Assembly: GCA_964538615.1 (NCBI GenBank)
Contig: CAZIGK010000012.1
Location: 1 to 63,076, forward strand
DNA: 63,076 nt
From: CAZIGK01 sp964538615
GTDB taxonomy: Bacteria > Pseudomonadota > Alphaproteobacteria > Rickettsiales > RI-342
Reading direction: 5' to 3'
Shown here: in pieces, positions 27,616-35,792 of the stretch
How the letters are laid out: the number at the start of each line of letters is the position of its first letter
Numbering within the stretch: the stretch's first letter is position 1
Translations under genes and position numbers: made by a program
The notes under the pieces: model-generated
Seen by the model: only the letters and a program-made list of their open reading frames with translations
Told to the model about the DNA's origin: nothing
Databases searched by the model: none

Positions 27616-28020
27616 ATGAGTACAGAAAAATCATATAAATTTAAAGAAATAATAAATGCTGCTAACTACAAATTGTTTAGAATTTGTATATTATGCATTT
27701 TTGATGCCTCCCTCTACATTCCGTTATCATGGGCATCTTCTGTAAGCAACATCCACTATGAATATAATTACTTCTATGATAATGCAATAGATTCATATCA
27801 ATTTATTATACTCCCATCAATAGTTATTTTTTTGTTATTTAACAATATAAAATTTACCCGTTACTACGCGCTTTTTGTGGAGATTAAATTTAATATTACC
27901 ACAATATCATACGTGCTGTGCTACTTATCAGGCAAAGTTATGTTTGATTTTTTAATATCAATAATAGTCTATACAATTTTATTTTATTTAGTAAGGAGAA
28001 AATACTATGGACATAATTGA
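27616..28020 (+). CDS. Four-helix membrane protein, candidate immunity factor
   Basis: A 134-residue AT-rich protein. After a short basic N-terminus come hydrophobic stretches around LFRICILCIFDASLYIPL, FIILPSIVIFLLF, ITTISYVLCYLSGK and FLISIIVYTILFYLV. GGGGAA lies close before the ATG at 27616. It overlaps the start of the RTX protein at 28007 by 14 bases, so it is translated with it. I recognise no family. Position between two related effector-like domains suggests a protective partner, without direct proof. Confidence 0.62.
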   Translation: MSTEKSYKFKEIINAANYKLFRICILCIFDASLYIPLSWASSVSNIHYEYNYFYDNAIDSYQFIILPSIVIFLLFNNIKFTRYYALFVEIKFNITTISYVLCYLSGKVMFDFLISIIVYTILFYLVRRKYYGHN

Positions 28021-29107
28021 AATTTTCACTGCGGCATTTAACATAGAGGATGCTGTAGTATCGCAGTCCAGAGCAAGCGGCCTTCCTGGCACAGAAAACG
28101 GCCCGGAAGATCTTTATAGGCACCTATTACTATCTGCTGAATTTTACCGGAAGTATCCTAGCGATATTGCGGCGTATGCTCTACAGCGTCATGAAGGTAA
28201 TCCATCTAATTATACCCCCGGCAATATGATGGATATTCACAACAATAATATTGGCAAAGAGATTGGATCCTATCTACGAAATCGAAATGGAACCTGGGAA
28301 GACGTTGTTGATTTAGTCAATGAATATATGACCTTAAGCTTGTCTGGGCAACGTATACCATATCAAGGATCACCCAGTGAGGGGGCCTGGTCACGGGACA
28401 GTGAATCTTCTTTATTGCGTGATCAAAGAAGACATTTGTTATCAAATGGGCTATCTCTTGAGGGAGCCATCTTGATGGATAGCTATTATTGGAACGATGA
28501 CGAGAGATTCAAAAATAATAATTGGCCAGACATTACAGGTCAATGGCTCAATCGTTTTGATGAAAATGATTTTGATTATGATGCCGGCGAGCCTCTTTTC
28601 CCTCCAGAGGAACTGCGGCTTAATTCCACCGACACCGGCCCTTCCGTGGATGCACCGGGGGCGAATATTGGGCCAGGCAGCACGGTGGATGACCTGGGGT
28701 TGTGGCAAGGCACAGAGCGTAATGACCGCCTGTGGGGAGAGAGCGGCCTCAGCCAGACCCAAACCCCCAACGACACCTACTACGCCGCTGGCGGTCACGA
28801 TGAGATCTATGATGAAAAGGGGGATAATTATCTGGACCTTGGCCAAGGCAATGATAAAGCACAGTTATTTAATGGTGACAACATAGTAGCCGCAGGCCCC
28901 GGCAATGACCGCATAGATATTGGACGTGGCGGTAACAGCGTGGTGAATCTGGGTACGGGGGATGATGTGGTAGATTATTTCGGCGCCAACAACCCGGCCT
29001 ATACCCATATCGCCATGGCGGAATCCGGCTTTTCTTCACCCTACAGTAGAAATATCCCAATGCCTGTCATAAAAACGTCATTCTTCTGTCACAATTTCTC
29101 GCTATAA
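28007..29107 (+). CDS. DUF6973-like N-domain fused to RTX-like repeats, truncated form
   Basis: The 366-residue protein has three parts. Residues 20-90 carry RHLLLSAEFYR, a HE pair, and MDIHNNNIG, shared with the 27245 product. Residues 90-205 are a linker. Residues 205-340 are RTX-like: GGHDEIYDEKGDNYLDLG, GPGNDRIDIGRGG and GTGDDVVDYF resemble degenerate Ca-binding nonapeptides. The last 26 residues (GFSSPYS... SFFCHNFSL) replace the longer end of the sister gene at 29963. AT-rich sequence changes to GC-rich at the start of the RTX part (28625), a fusion boundary. Probably secreted by type I export if the signal is intact; here the usual C-terminus is missing. Confidence 0.75.
   Translation: MDIIEIFTAAFNIEDAVVSQSRASGLPGTENGPEDLYRHLLLSAEFYRKYPSDIAAYALQRHEGNPSNYTPGNMMDIHNNNIGKEIGSYLRNRNGTWEDVVDLVNEYMTLSLSGQRIPYQGSPSEGAWSRDSESSLLRDQRRHLLSNGLSLEGAILMDSYYWNDDERFKNNNWPDITGQWLNRFDENDFDYDAGEPLFPPEELRLNSTDTGPSVDAPGANIGPGSTVDDLGLWQGTERNDRLWGESGLSQTQTPNDTYYAAGGHDEIYDEKGDNYLDLGQGNDKAQLFNGDNIVAAGPGNDRIDIGRGGNSVVNLGTGDDVVDYFGANNPAYTHIAMAESGFSSPYSRNIPMPVIKTSFFCHNFSL
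28625..29029. repeat. 405-bp direct repeat shared by two RTX genes (partner 30659-31063)
   Basis: The two copies lie 2,034 bp apart and differ at only about seven positions that I can count, most of them near the right end. They encode the same RTX-like region in two otherwise unrelated proteins. Both edges are sharp: the left edge is the N-domain/RTX junction, and the right edge (gaatccggc) is where one protein is truncated and the other continues. Such identity implies recent duplication or gene conversion. Confidence 0.93.
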
Positions 29108-29156
29108 GGTTGCGGGTTATGACACACAGGACGAAGAGACGTGGGGGAGAAAAACA

Positions 29157-29960
29157 ATGGTATTAAGGCCACTTAAGAAAAGGCATTGGTTTAGCCTGCT
29201 TCTACTCATAACCACCATATACTTGGCATGGCCGCGCAGTTATTATATTGGCACGCATGATGGGCGCATAAAGTTTCAGGTGCCGGATGCGATTGTGCAG
29301 GCAGAGGATTGCAAGGCATTTCGTGAATTTGCCAAAAGCAAAAGTGCCCCCGGTTTTATCCCGGAATCGGTTCATTGCCCGTGGAAAGAAAATCTGGGCC
29401 CGATAGCTTATAAGGTCATCAATGGCGTCGAATTTCACATACCGCGTGAGTATATAGCTTTCGGCAAGTACGAACCCGATGGCGAGACAATGGGTGTACA
29501 TTTGTTCTTCGTTTATCCAGACATGCGACCTGACCGAGGGGAGGAAGATCATAGTCGGCATATTAACGTCAGCATTAGCCGACCATGGGAGGAATGGCCT
29601 GATCCCATTCGTTTCGCGCACATTAAAGAAAAACGCGACTGGATGAAAGATTGTGATTCAAGGTTTCCTAAAGAACTAGGTTCTCTTGCATCAGGCTTGA
29701 TTGAATATGACTATTGTTGGGTGGGCAATGCTTATATTTTAGGAGATCCTTACGCACCGGAGTATTTTATTCAATGCAATCCATTGCATGACCCAAGTAA
29801 TCCAAATTCATCTCCTACGCCATACTGCAATGCCTATGTCATGAATTACAACGGCCTACAGGTGGAGATTTTCTTCCGGCGCAGTTTACTGCCACAAGAG
29901 CAGGAAATACGCCAACTGGTATTCAACAAACTCGAACAATTTAAACTGAAAAGGAGATAG
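29157..29960 (+). CDS. Membrane-anchored periplasmic protein, candidate immunity factor
   Basis: The 267-residue protein has one N-terminal membrane helix (WFSLLLLITTIYLAW) preceded by basic residues, then a soluble domain with several cysteines (CKAF, HCPW, DCDS, YCWVG, QCNP, YCN), suggesting a disulfide-bonded periplasmic domain. I do not recognise a family. GGGGGAGA, part of the block duplicated from 25804, is its ribosome site. It ends three bases before the start of the full-length RTX gene, so it shares an operon with it. A protective role against the adjacent effector is an inference from order. Confidence 0.65.
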   Translation: MVLRPLKKRHWFSLLLLITTIYLAWPRSYYIGTHDGRIKFQVPDAIVQAEDCKAFREFAKSKSAPGFIPESVHCPWKENLGPIAYKVINGVEFHIPREYIAFGKYEPDGETMGVHLFFVYPDMRPDRGEEDHSRHINVSISRPWEEWPDPIRFAHIKEKRDWMKDCDSRFPKELGSLASGLIEYDYCWVGNAYILGDPYAPEYFIQCNPLHDPSNPNSSPTPYCNAYVMNYNGLQVEIFFRRSLLPQEQEIRQLVFNKLEQFKLKRR

Positions 29961-29962
29961 CC

Positions 29963-31834
29963 ATGAGTGGTTTCGACAAGAACAGAGTTCAACAATATCA
30001 AGGCCAACTAGAGAGCATATTTCAATCCGCAACCAATGGCACCCTGACCCCAGCACAAGCCAATCAAGCGCGCACAGTCATTCAAAACTACTATAGCTAT
30101 CTCGATTCTGTCGATGTCGCCTATGGCGCGGCGGGTCTGGATGTCAGCCAAAATAATGGCTTTTTCGGTCGTTATGCGAATGAGCTGCTAGAGGAACAAC
30201 TACGCATTCGTTTTCCCAATGAAAGTAATGCACAAATTAACCTGCGCCGCGATGATATCATGGTCGAGCTGGCCTATCGGGACATGGCACTGCGCGCGAG
30301 TAATGCCGATACCGTCGGGTTTGTGCCTTATCAATTTATTGCACAGTATCATTACAATGTTTACACGCAAAACCAACTCCCTAAATACGCATGGGGCGGC
30401 GCGTTATTTGAAGAATTTGGAGGTTCCGGTTCCTACATGAATTGGGGGATGTATGATACGTCCGTTCCGTTTAACGCGGGTGCCATTAGCTCTGCTTTGT
30501 ATTATGATACCACCTCAGAGGAAGGGTTTACGGCGCAGCAGGCCGCCGATGCGCTAGCTCGCGCCTTAGATGATGTAGGGGCGGCATATGGGTATCAACA
30601 ATTGGCTCCTTCGCTCATGATGCTGCAAATGATACGGGGCAGCGTCAGTTATGCGCCCTCCACCGACACCGGCCCTTCCGTGGATGCACCGGGGGCGAAT
30701 GTTGGCCCAGGCAGCACGGTGGATGACCTGGGGTTGTGGCAAGGCACAGAGCGTAATGACCGCCTGTGGGGAGAGAGCGGCCTCAGCCAGACCCAAACCC
30801 CCAACGACACCTACTACGCCGCTGGCGGTCACGATGAGATCTATGATGAAAAGGGGGATAATTATCTGGACCTTGGCCAAGGCAATGATAAAGCACAGTT
30901 ATTTAATGGTGACAACATAGTAGCCGCAGGCCCCGGCAATGACCGCATAGATATTGGACGTGGCGGTAACAGCGTGGTGAATCTGGGTACGGGGGATGAT
31001 GTGGTGGATTATTTCTACGCCAACAACCCAGCTTATACCCATATCGCCATGGCGGAATCCGGCAACAACCGTTTTAACCTGCGCGCCGGTACGTATATGG
31101 TGCAAACGGGGCGTGATAATGATGTCGTCACGGGTGGTGGCAACACCTTTGAAGAATCCGGTTATACCTATCTGGTGCAGGATAGTGGCGGCAACGACAG
31201 CTACGGTCTGGAATCCGCCAGCACCATGATGGTAACGGATGCCTCCGGCACCAATAACTACCATCTGAATGGCAATGTGTTTTTCGGCAATGTGCGGGAT
31301 TGGGGAATTGACGCCGCCTATCGGTTTGTCATTGCGGGGGATGAAAATACCGCCAGCCGCATTCGTATTGCGGGTAACGGGCTGACGGATATCGCCAGCA
31401 TCATCGGAGAGTTGGATACCGCCTACAACCCCACCACTGGCGAATTGCGCATTGTGCCATCCGCCGCCACGGCAGCACTGGCCGCCACCACCGCCAGCGG
31501 TGAGGAGACGGGGCTTATTATCCGCGGGTTCAAAAACGGCATGTTCGGCATTACTGGCATTGCCGGGGCGCCGTCTCTCCAGCCGGAACATACGCTCTTT
31601 TTGCCGCTGGTTATCGGTGAGCAGCGGCGCGCCGCCGCCGCCAACTCCGCCCCACAACTGGCGCAGACAGAGGTACAGGCTCCCGTTTGGCAAGCTATTG
31701 AGCATGTGGTGGCAGAATTGCGCCCGCATCTGGCAGGGTTGGGGCAGGCAACATCCCACTGGGTGCCAGATGTGCGCGGCATGGCACGGCAGGTGGCAGA
31801 TGAAGACACCTTGCAACAGCAACGTGCAGCATGA
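29963..31834 (+). CDS. Full-length RTX-like protein with a different N-terminal domain
   Basis: The 623-residue protein starts with a helical domain of about 230 residues (FDKNRVQQYQGQ, then an Ala-rich YQQLAPSLMMLQM) unrelated to the DUF6973-like domain of the sister gene. From residue 233 to 367 it is almost identical to the product of 28007. It then continues through further glycine/aspartate-rich turns (GRDNDVVTGGGN, DSGGNDSYGLESA), a beta-rich part, and an acidic/Gln-rich C-terminus. No N-terminal signal peptide is present, as expected for type I secretion, but no exporter genes are in this window. AAGGAG precedes the ATG. The role of the N-domain is unknown. Confidence 0.72.
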   Translation: MSGFDKNRVQQYQGQLESIFQSATNGTLTPAQANQARTVIQNYYSYLDSVDVAYGAAGLDVSQNNGFFGRYANELLEEQLRIRFPNESNAQINLRRDDIMVELAYRDMALRASNADTVGFVPYQFIAQYHYNVYTQNQLPKYAWGGALFEEFGGSGSYMNWGMYDTSVPFNAGAISSALYYDTTSEEGFTAQQAADALARALDDVGAAYGYQQLAPSLMMLQMIRGSVSYAPSTDTGPSVDAPGANVGPGSTVDDLGLWQGTERNDRLWGESGLSQTQTPNDTYYAAGGHDEIYDEKGDNYLDLGQGNDKAQLFNGDNIVAAGPGNDRIDIGRGGNSVVNLGTGDDVVDYFYANNPAYTHIAMAESGNNRFNLRAGTYMVQTGRDNDVVTGGGNTFEESGYTYLVQDSGGNDSYGLESASTMMVTDASGTNNYHLNGNVFFGNVRDWGIDAAYRFVIAGDENTASRIRIAGNGLTDIASIIGELDTAYNPTTGELRIVPSAATAALAATTASGEETGLIIRGFKNGMFGITGIAGAPSLQPEHTLFLPLVIGEQRRAAAANSAPQLAQTEVQAPVWQAIEHVVAELRPHLAGLGQATSHWVPDVRGMARQVADEDTLQQQRAA

Positions 31835-32256
31835 CGAGGTTTTGTCCTGTTACTGGGACAAGAACGGCGGCAAGCATGCCGCCGCCTTCAGCGAACGAAG
31901 TGAGAGGGGCACTGCCACAATAACGGTTGTGTCAGGTGAGGGCTAGCAAGCCCGAACCAGCCCTGAGCTACCCTCATTTGCGAGACAGTAGTCGAGCAAG
32001 GAGGGAATAAAATAACCGAGCGAAGCCAAGGAATAATTTTTGCGAGGGGCGTAAACGGCAGCAAGCAGGCCGCCGCCTTCAGCGAACGAAGTGAGAGGCA
32101 CGCAGTGCCGACGCGTAGCGAGGTTAGTAAACCGAGCGAAGCCAAACAAAGAACTCTCCTCCCCATTCCTCCATAATGCACCATCGCATTTGCCTTCCAT
32201 TGCAATAAAGGGTAGCTTGAGAATACATCCATCCACCATCGCAGGGTCTTTATCTC
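31835..32256. repeat. Gene-free spacer with short scattered repeats
   Basis: No gene is seen in these 422 bases. A 46-bp imperfect repeat, with core ccttcagcgaacgaagtg, occurs at about 31865-31908 and 32052-32098, and accgagcgaagccaa occurs at about 32013 and 32131. The small inverted repeat ggcggc...gccgcc is at 31866-31883. The gcgaac/gagcga style resembles the tandem array at the window start. Confidence 0.7.
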
Positions 32257-33306
32257 ATGGCCTCCTGTTGCCATCACGCACAACCCGCAACGGCCTCAAA
32301 AACTATCCACTGGCGGGATCCGCTGTTGCTCATCACAGGCACCTTGTGCCTGCTCAGTCTGGTCTGGCACCTATGGTCGCCTGTAGCGTTATGGCATCCC
32401 CTGCAACAGTTCACCCACCATGTGGTGGATATTCTTGGCACCATCTGGTGGGGGATAGTCGTGGGCATCATAGCCGTCGGACTGCTTGCCCAAACGCCGG
32501 ATGACTGGGTACCGCGCCTGCTGGGTTCAGGGCGCGGTTTTTCCGGCCTGTTGCGCGCCGTAGGCGCAGGCCTGCTGCTAGATCTCTGTAGCCATGGCAT
32601 TCTGCTTGTTGGCATGCAATTCTATAAAAAGGGGGCATCTCTGGGACAGGTTTATGCGTTTTTGCTGGCCAGCCCATGGAACTCGCTGTCGCTCACTATC
32701 GTTCTTTTCAGCCTGATTGGCTGGGGCTGGACCCTCACCTTCATTCTGTTATCCGCCGTCATCGCCCTACTCACGGGCTGGCTGGCAGATTACCTCCTCT
32801 CCCCCTCCGCCGCCAACGTGCCCAACCCTACGCCTTCCTCCCCCCTCTGGCCAGATGTCAAAGCCACCTTTCGCGCCTTGCGCTGGCGAACAGTACAACC
32901 CATCCGCATCCTGCATCACGGCTTGGCAGAATCCACCATGCTCTTGCGCTGGCTACTACTGGGCGTGGTACTGGCCGCCATCATTCGCGCATTTGTCCCG
33001 ACCGAGATATTTCAGCAGGGCTTTGCTCCTACGCTGGCAGGTCTGGGTTTAACGCTCATTGCCACCACTCTGATTGAAGTCTGCTCCGAAGGCTCCACTC
33101 CTATCGCGGGGGATATTTTACATCGGGCACACGCTCCCGGTAACGCTTTCACCTTTTTAATGGCGGGTGTCGCCACCGATTACACAGAAATGCTCAGCTT
33201 GCGTCAAACTACCGGACGCTGGGCACTGGCTCTGGCTATGCCTTTGTTTTCCATACCGCAAATACTTTTTCTTGGCTGGATTTTGAACCATTTTCAACCC
33301 ACCTGA
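32257..33306 (+). CDS. ArsP/DUF318-family permease
   Basis: The 349-residue protein has eight or more hydrophobic segments in two halves linked by a loop (residues 175-210). LLLDLCSHGILLVGMQFYKKGASLGQVYAFLLASPWNS and, in the second half, GSTPIAGDILHRAHAPGN match the paired signature of the DUF318 permeases, some of which export arsenicals or metal ions. The two cysteines near the N-terminus (CCHH) could bind metal. It stands alone, so the substrate is unclear. The ATG at 32257 has no strong ribosome site. Confidence 0.8.
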   Translation: MASCCHHAQPATASKTIHWRDPLLLITGTLCLLSLVWHLWSPVALWHPLQQFTHHVVDILGTIWWGIVVGIIAVGLLAQTPDDWVPRLLGSGRGFSGLLRAVGAGLLLDLCSHGILLVGMQFYKKGASLGQVYAFLLASPWNSLSLTIVLFSLIGWGWTLTFILLSAVIALLTGWLADYLLSPSAANVPNPTPSSPLWPDVKATFRALRWRTVQPIRILHHGLAESTMLLRWLLLGVVLAAIIRAFVPTEIFQQGFAPTLAGLGLTLIATTLIEVCSEGSTPIAGDILHRAHAPGNAFTFLMAGVATDYTEMLSLRQTTGRWALALAMPLFSIPQILFLGWILNHFQPT

Positions 33307-33433
33307 ACCCCCGCTTATGCCCATAAATTGGCCATCAAGCCCATTGTCAGGATTGCCAAAGCGTCATCAAACTGTCACATTCAGGGCTTACTGCTAATCG
33401 GCAGCAGACGCAAAACTGTAGGAGATGTTAGGC

Positions 33434-34687
33434 ATGTCATGGATTCGCCGTTTCCCGCTTTGGCAACAAATTGCAGTAGGGATGGTTCTGGGCATCCTTA
33501 CCGGTTATGTGCTGGGGCCTACGGCTGGTAACCTGAAATGGATGGGGGATCTGTTCCTCCGCCTCATTACCATGATTGTCGTGCCGCTCATTTTTCTGGC
33601 TCTGGTCTCCGGTATCACCAGCTTAGAAGATAGCCGCGATTTCAAACGTATTGGCCTGAAAGGTATCAGCGCCTACATGCTCACCTGTTTCTTCGCTGTC
33701 ATTTTGGGGATGGTCTGCGCTCTGGTGATGGATCCCGGTCTTGGCATGACCCTCACCCTGCCTGAGAAGGGAGCCGCCATTCCAGCCGCCGCAGCCGGAC
33801 ATGGCGCCCCACAATCAGTCAGCGAATTTCTGCTCAATCTCATTCCACATAATGCCATTGCCGCTATGGCGGATGGCCATTACCTGCAAGTCGTGGTCTT
33901 TGCCATCTTCACCGGGGTGACCATGAACGCCATCCGTGAACGAACGGAAAAACTGCGCAGCGTGGTGAAAGAAGCCGCCGCCGTCACCTTCCGCATGATT
34001 GAGATGATCGTACGGCTCGCTCCCATTGCCGTGTTTGCATTCATGGCATGGATGGTTGGCACCCAAGGGCTGGAATCCATGATTCCGCTCATGAAGCTGG
34101 TCGTCACTGTACTGGTCGCCTGCGGCCTGCAATATGCGATTCTGATGGGCATGATTCTGGTCTTTGGCCGCATCTCTCCCCTACCTTTCATGAAAAAAGC
34201 CGTTGCCACCCAATTAATGGCCTTTTCCACCAGCTCCAGCAAAGCAACGCTTGGCACCGCCATGGCTGAGCTGGAAGAAAAAATGGGCGTCTCGCAACGC
34301 TCCAGCCATTTCATGATGCCACTGGGTGCCTGTATTAATATGGACGGAACTGCTATTTACCTTGGTATTACCGCCATTTTCTTCTCTCAACTTTTTGGGA
34401 TTCCGCTGGATTGGCATGATTATGGGGTACTCCTTCTCACCGCAACCTTAGGCTCCATTGGAGCGGCGGGCATTCCCAGTGGCTCGATTATTTTTATGGG
34501 ACTGGTGCTCGGCTCCGTGGGGTTGCCTCTGGAAGGCATCGGCCTGATTCTCGCCGTCGATCGCCTGCTGGATATGGTGCGCACCACCATCAACATCACC
34601 GGAGATATGGCCATTACCCTCATCATTGACCGCTCCGAAGGCCACATGGATGAACAGGTCTATTTCCAGACGGACAGCGGTCGGTAA
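33434..34687 (+). CDS. Dicarboxylate/amino acid:cation symporter (DAACS family)
   Basis: A 417-residue protein with about eight membrane helices plus re-entrant loops. FSTSSSKATLGTAM is the serine-rich loop of this family, MPLGACINMDGTAIYLG is the NMDGT sodium/substrate motif, and GIPSGSIIFMGLVL is the second hairpin. It takes up glutamate, aspartate or C4-dicarboxylates with Na+ or H+; the choice cannot be made from sequence alone. AGGAG is nine bases before the ATG at 33434; an ATG at 33425 also exists. Bases 34688-34899 after it contain no feature I can support. Confidence 0.92.
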   Translation: MSWIRRFPLWQQIAVGMVLGILTGYVLGPTAGNLKWMGDLFLRLITMIVVPLIFLALVSGITSLEDSRDFKRIGLKGISAYMLTCFFAVILGMVCALVMDPGLGMTLTLPEKGAAIPAAAAGHGAPQSVSEFLLNLIPHNAIAAMADGHYLQVVVFAIFTGVTMNAIRERTEKLRSVVKEAAAVTFRMIEMIVRLAPIAVFAFMAWMVGTQGLESMIPLMKLVVTVLVACGLQYAILMGMILVFGRISPLPFMKKAVATQLMAFSTSSSKATLGTAMAELEEKMGVSQRSSHFMMPLGACINMDGTAIYLGITAIFFSQLFGIPLDWHDYGVLLLTATLGSIGAAGIPSGSIIFMGLVLGSVGLPLEGIGLILAVDRLLDMVRTTINITGDMAITLIIDRSEGHMDEQVYFQTDSGR

Positions 34688-34899
34688 TCACTGACGGCTC
34701 TTCTCTTCAGCAAAGGCTGCACCAGAGGTTTGGGGCGGCGCTGCTTTAGGCATCGTACAATTCGGGTAATGCGGCAGCAGCACAGGGGGAACGTTCCTCC
34801 TGCCTCAAACCCGTTACGACCCCATCACTCCCGCAACAGCGTCAACACAACCGCCCGTTTTTGCCCCCAGCCTTGTCCCCGGTCAGCCCTCACGTAACC

Positions 34900-35145
34900 T
34901 CACTGCAAGCACCGCCGCCCGTGTTTACGTTCCAATGTTAGCAGCGCACTTTGTGCAATGGCATTGCATTCACTGTACACACGTGCATAGGCTTGCAACC
35001 GTTCATATTGCGCATCCGTCAATTCAAATGCCGGGTTATGCAGGCAATGCAGCATATAATCTGCCGCATAGCGCAGCATGGCCAGCTCTTTTTCCAACAT
35101 AGATACCTGTTCCAAACTACGTATCGTCTTCCCTATTTGTGTCAT
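34900..35145 (-). CDS. Small helical protein downstream of a Ner-like regulator
   Basis: The 81-residue protein is almost entirely helical, with heptad-like leucines (LEQVSMLEKELAMLRYAADYML) suggesting a short coiled coil. I recognise no family. Its ATG overlaps the stop of the Ner-like gene by four bases, so the two are probably co-transcribed. There is no signal peptide or membrane segment. Confidence 0.6.
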   Translation of the reverse strand: MTQIGKTIRSLEQVSMLEKELAMLRYAADYMLHCLHNPAFELTDAQYERLQAYARVYSECNAIAQSALLTLERKHGRRCLQ

Positions 35146-35471
35146 TTACTGCTCTTTCTTTCTGTAAAGCCCGAAAGCACTTTATCATCTTCACGATTTT
35201 TGTTAGCCTGCCCTGTCCTGGTGGAAAGAATGCGCTTGCCGTTCGCATGAAACCACTCCGGCCAAAGTTCATGCACGCTCATCCCCAACGCCTGCGCGAT
35301 TGCGTAATTTCCTGCAGGTACCGGACGATACACTGCACATTGTACCGTTGAGTGGGATAAGCCATGCGCATCCGCTACTAAGGCCAGTGACCCGTATTTT
35401 TTACGGATCATCGCTTTAATATCTTCCGGATGCATATTGACAGGAGTCGGTTTTCTGGTTTTGCGCGGCAC
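35142..35471 (-). CDS. Ner/Nlp-like phage-type transcription regulator
   Basis: The core MHPEDIKAMIRKKYGSLA, followed by GLSHSTVQCAVYRP, PAGNYAIAQALGMSVHELWP, is the winged HTH domain of Ner/Nlp proteins from Mu-like phages. I set the start at GTG 35471 (109 residues), which has AAGG seven bases and GGAGG twelve bases upstream and gives a family-like length. The frame remains open to ATG 35633, which would add an Arg-rich extension. It faces an S24 repressor gene across a region with a strong palindrome, the layout of a lytic/lysogenic switch, but no other phage genes follow. Confidence 0.68.
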   Translation of the reverse strand: MPRKTRKPTPVNMHPEDIKAMIRKKYGSLALVADAHGLSHSTVQCAVYRPVPAGNYAIAQALGMSVHELWPEWFHANGKRILSTRTGQANKNREDDKVLSGFTERKSSK

Positions 35472-35642
35472 GTTGACCTTTTCCTCCCTGACATCAGGAT
35501 GTTGTCTTCGTAAGGCCGGGTACAGAGACATGTGCGCTCTACCCGACCTTACGTCAAAGACCTTCTCCTTCCGGACTCCACGGCCCCAATGCCGGGCAAT
35601 GGCGTCTGGATTACCACCTCTATGGATGCTCATGACCACGAT

Positions 35643-35681
35643 GATTACGAATAAACGAAAAACATTACGAATATTCGTAAT
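35643..35681. promoter_or_regulatory. Operator region: perfect 18-bp palindrome plus half site
   Basis: attacgaatattcgtaat at 35664-35681 is an exact palindrome, and attacgaataaacg at 35643-35656 repeats its left half 21 bp away, about two helical turns. Related pieces (cttcgtaag at 35506-35514, cttacg at 35548-35553) occur nearer the Ner-like gene. It lies between the divergent regulators and is the best candidate binding site for one or both. Confidence 0.75.
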
Positions 35682-35792
35682 AGCGGTGAATGTGCCGTAT
35701 TTTTATCGTTATGACAACCATTTTTTCATCCATAACGGGTGCGGCTCTCATGCTTTGCGCGTCCAAAACCCCTGCATATGGGCATCATTCGC

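Noticed and set aside
30899..31822. 307-residue minus-strand open frame inside the RTX gene
   Set aside because: Glycine-rich repeats give long open antisense frames; the RTX frame is recognisable and this one is not.
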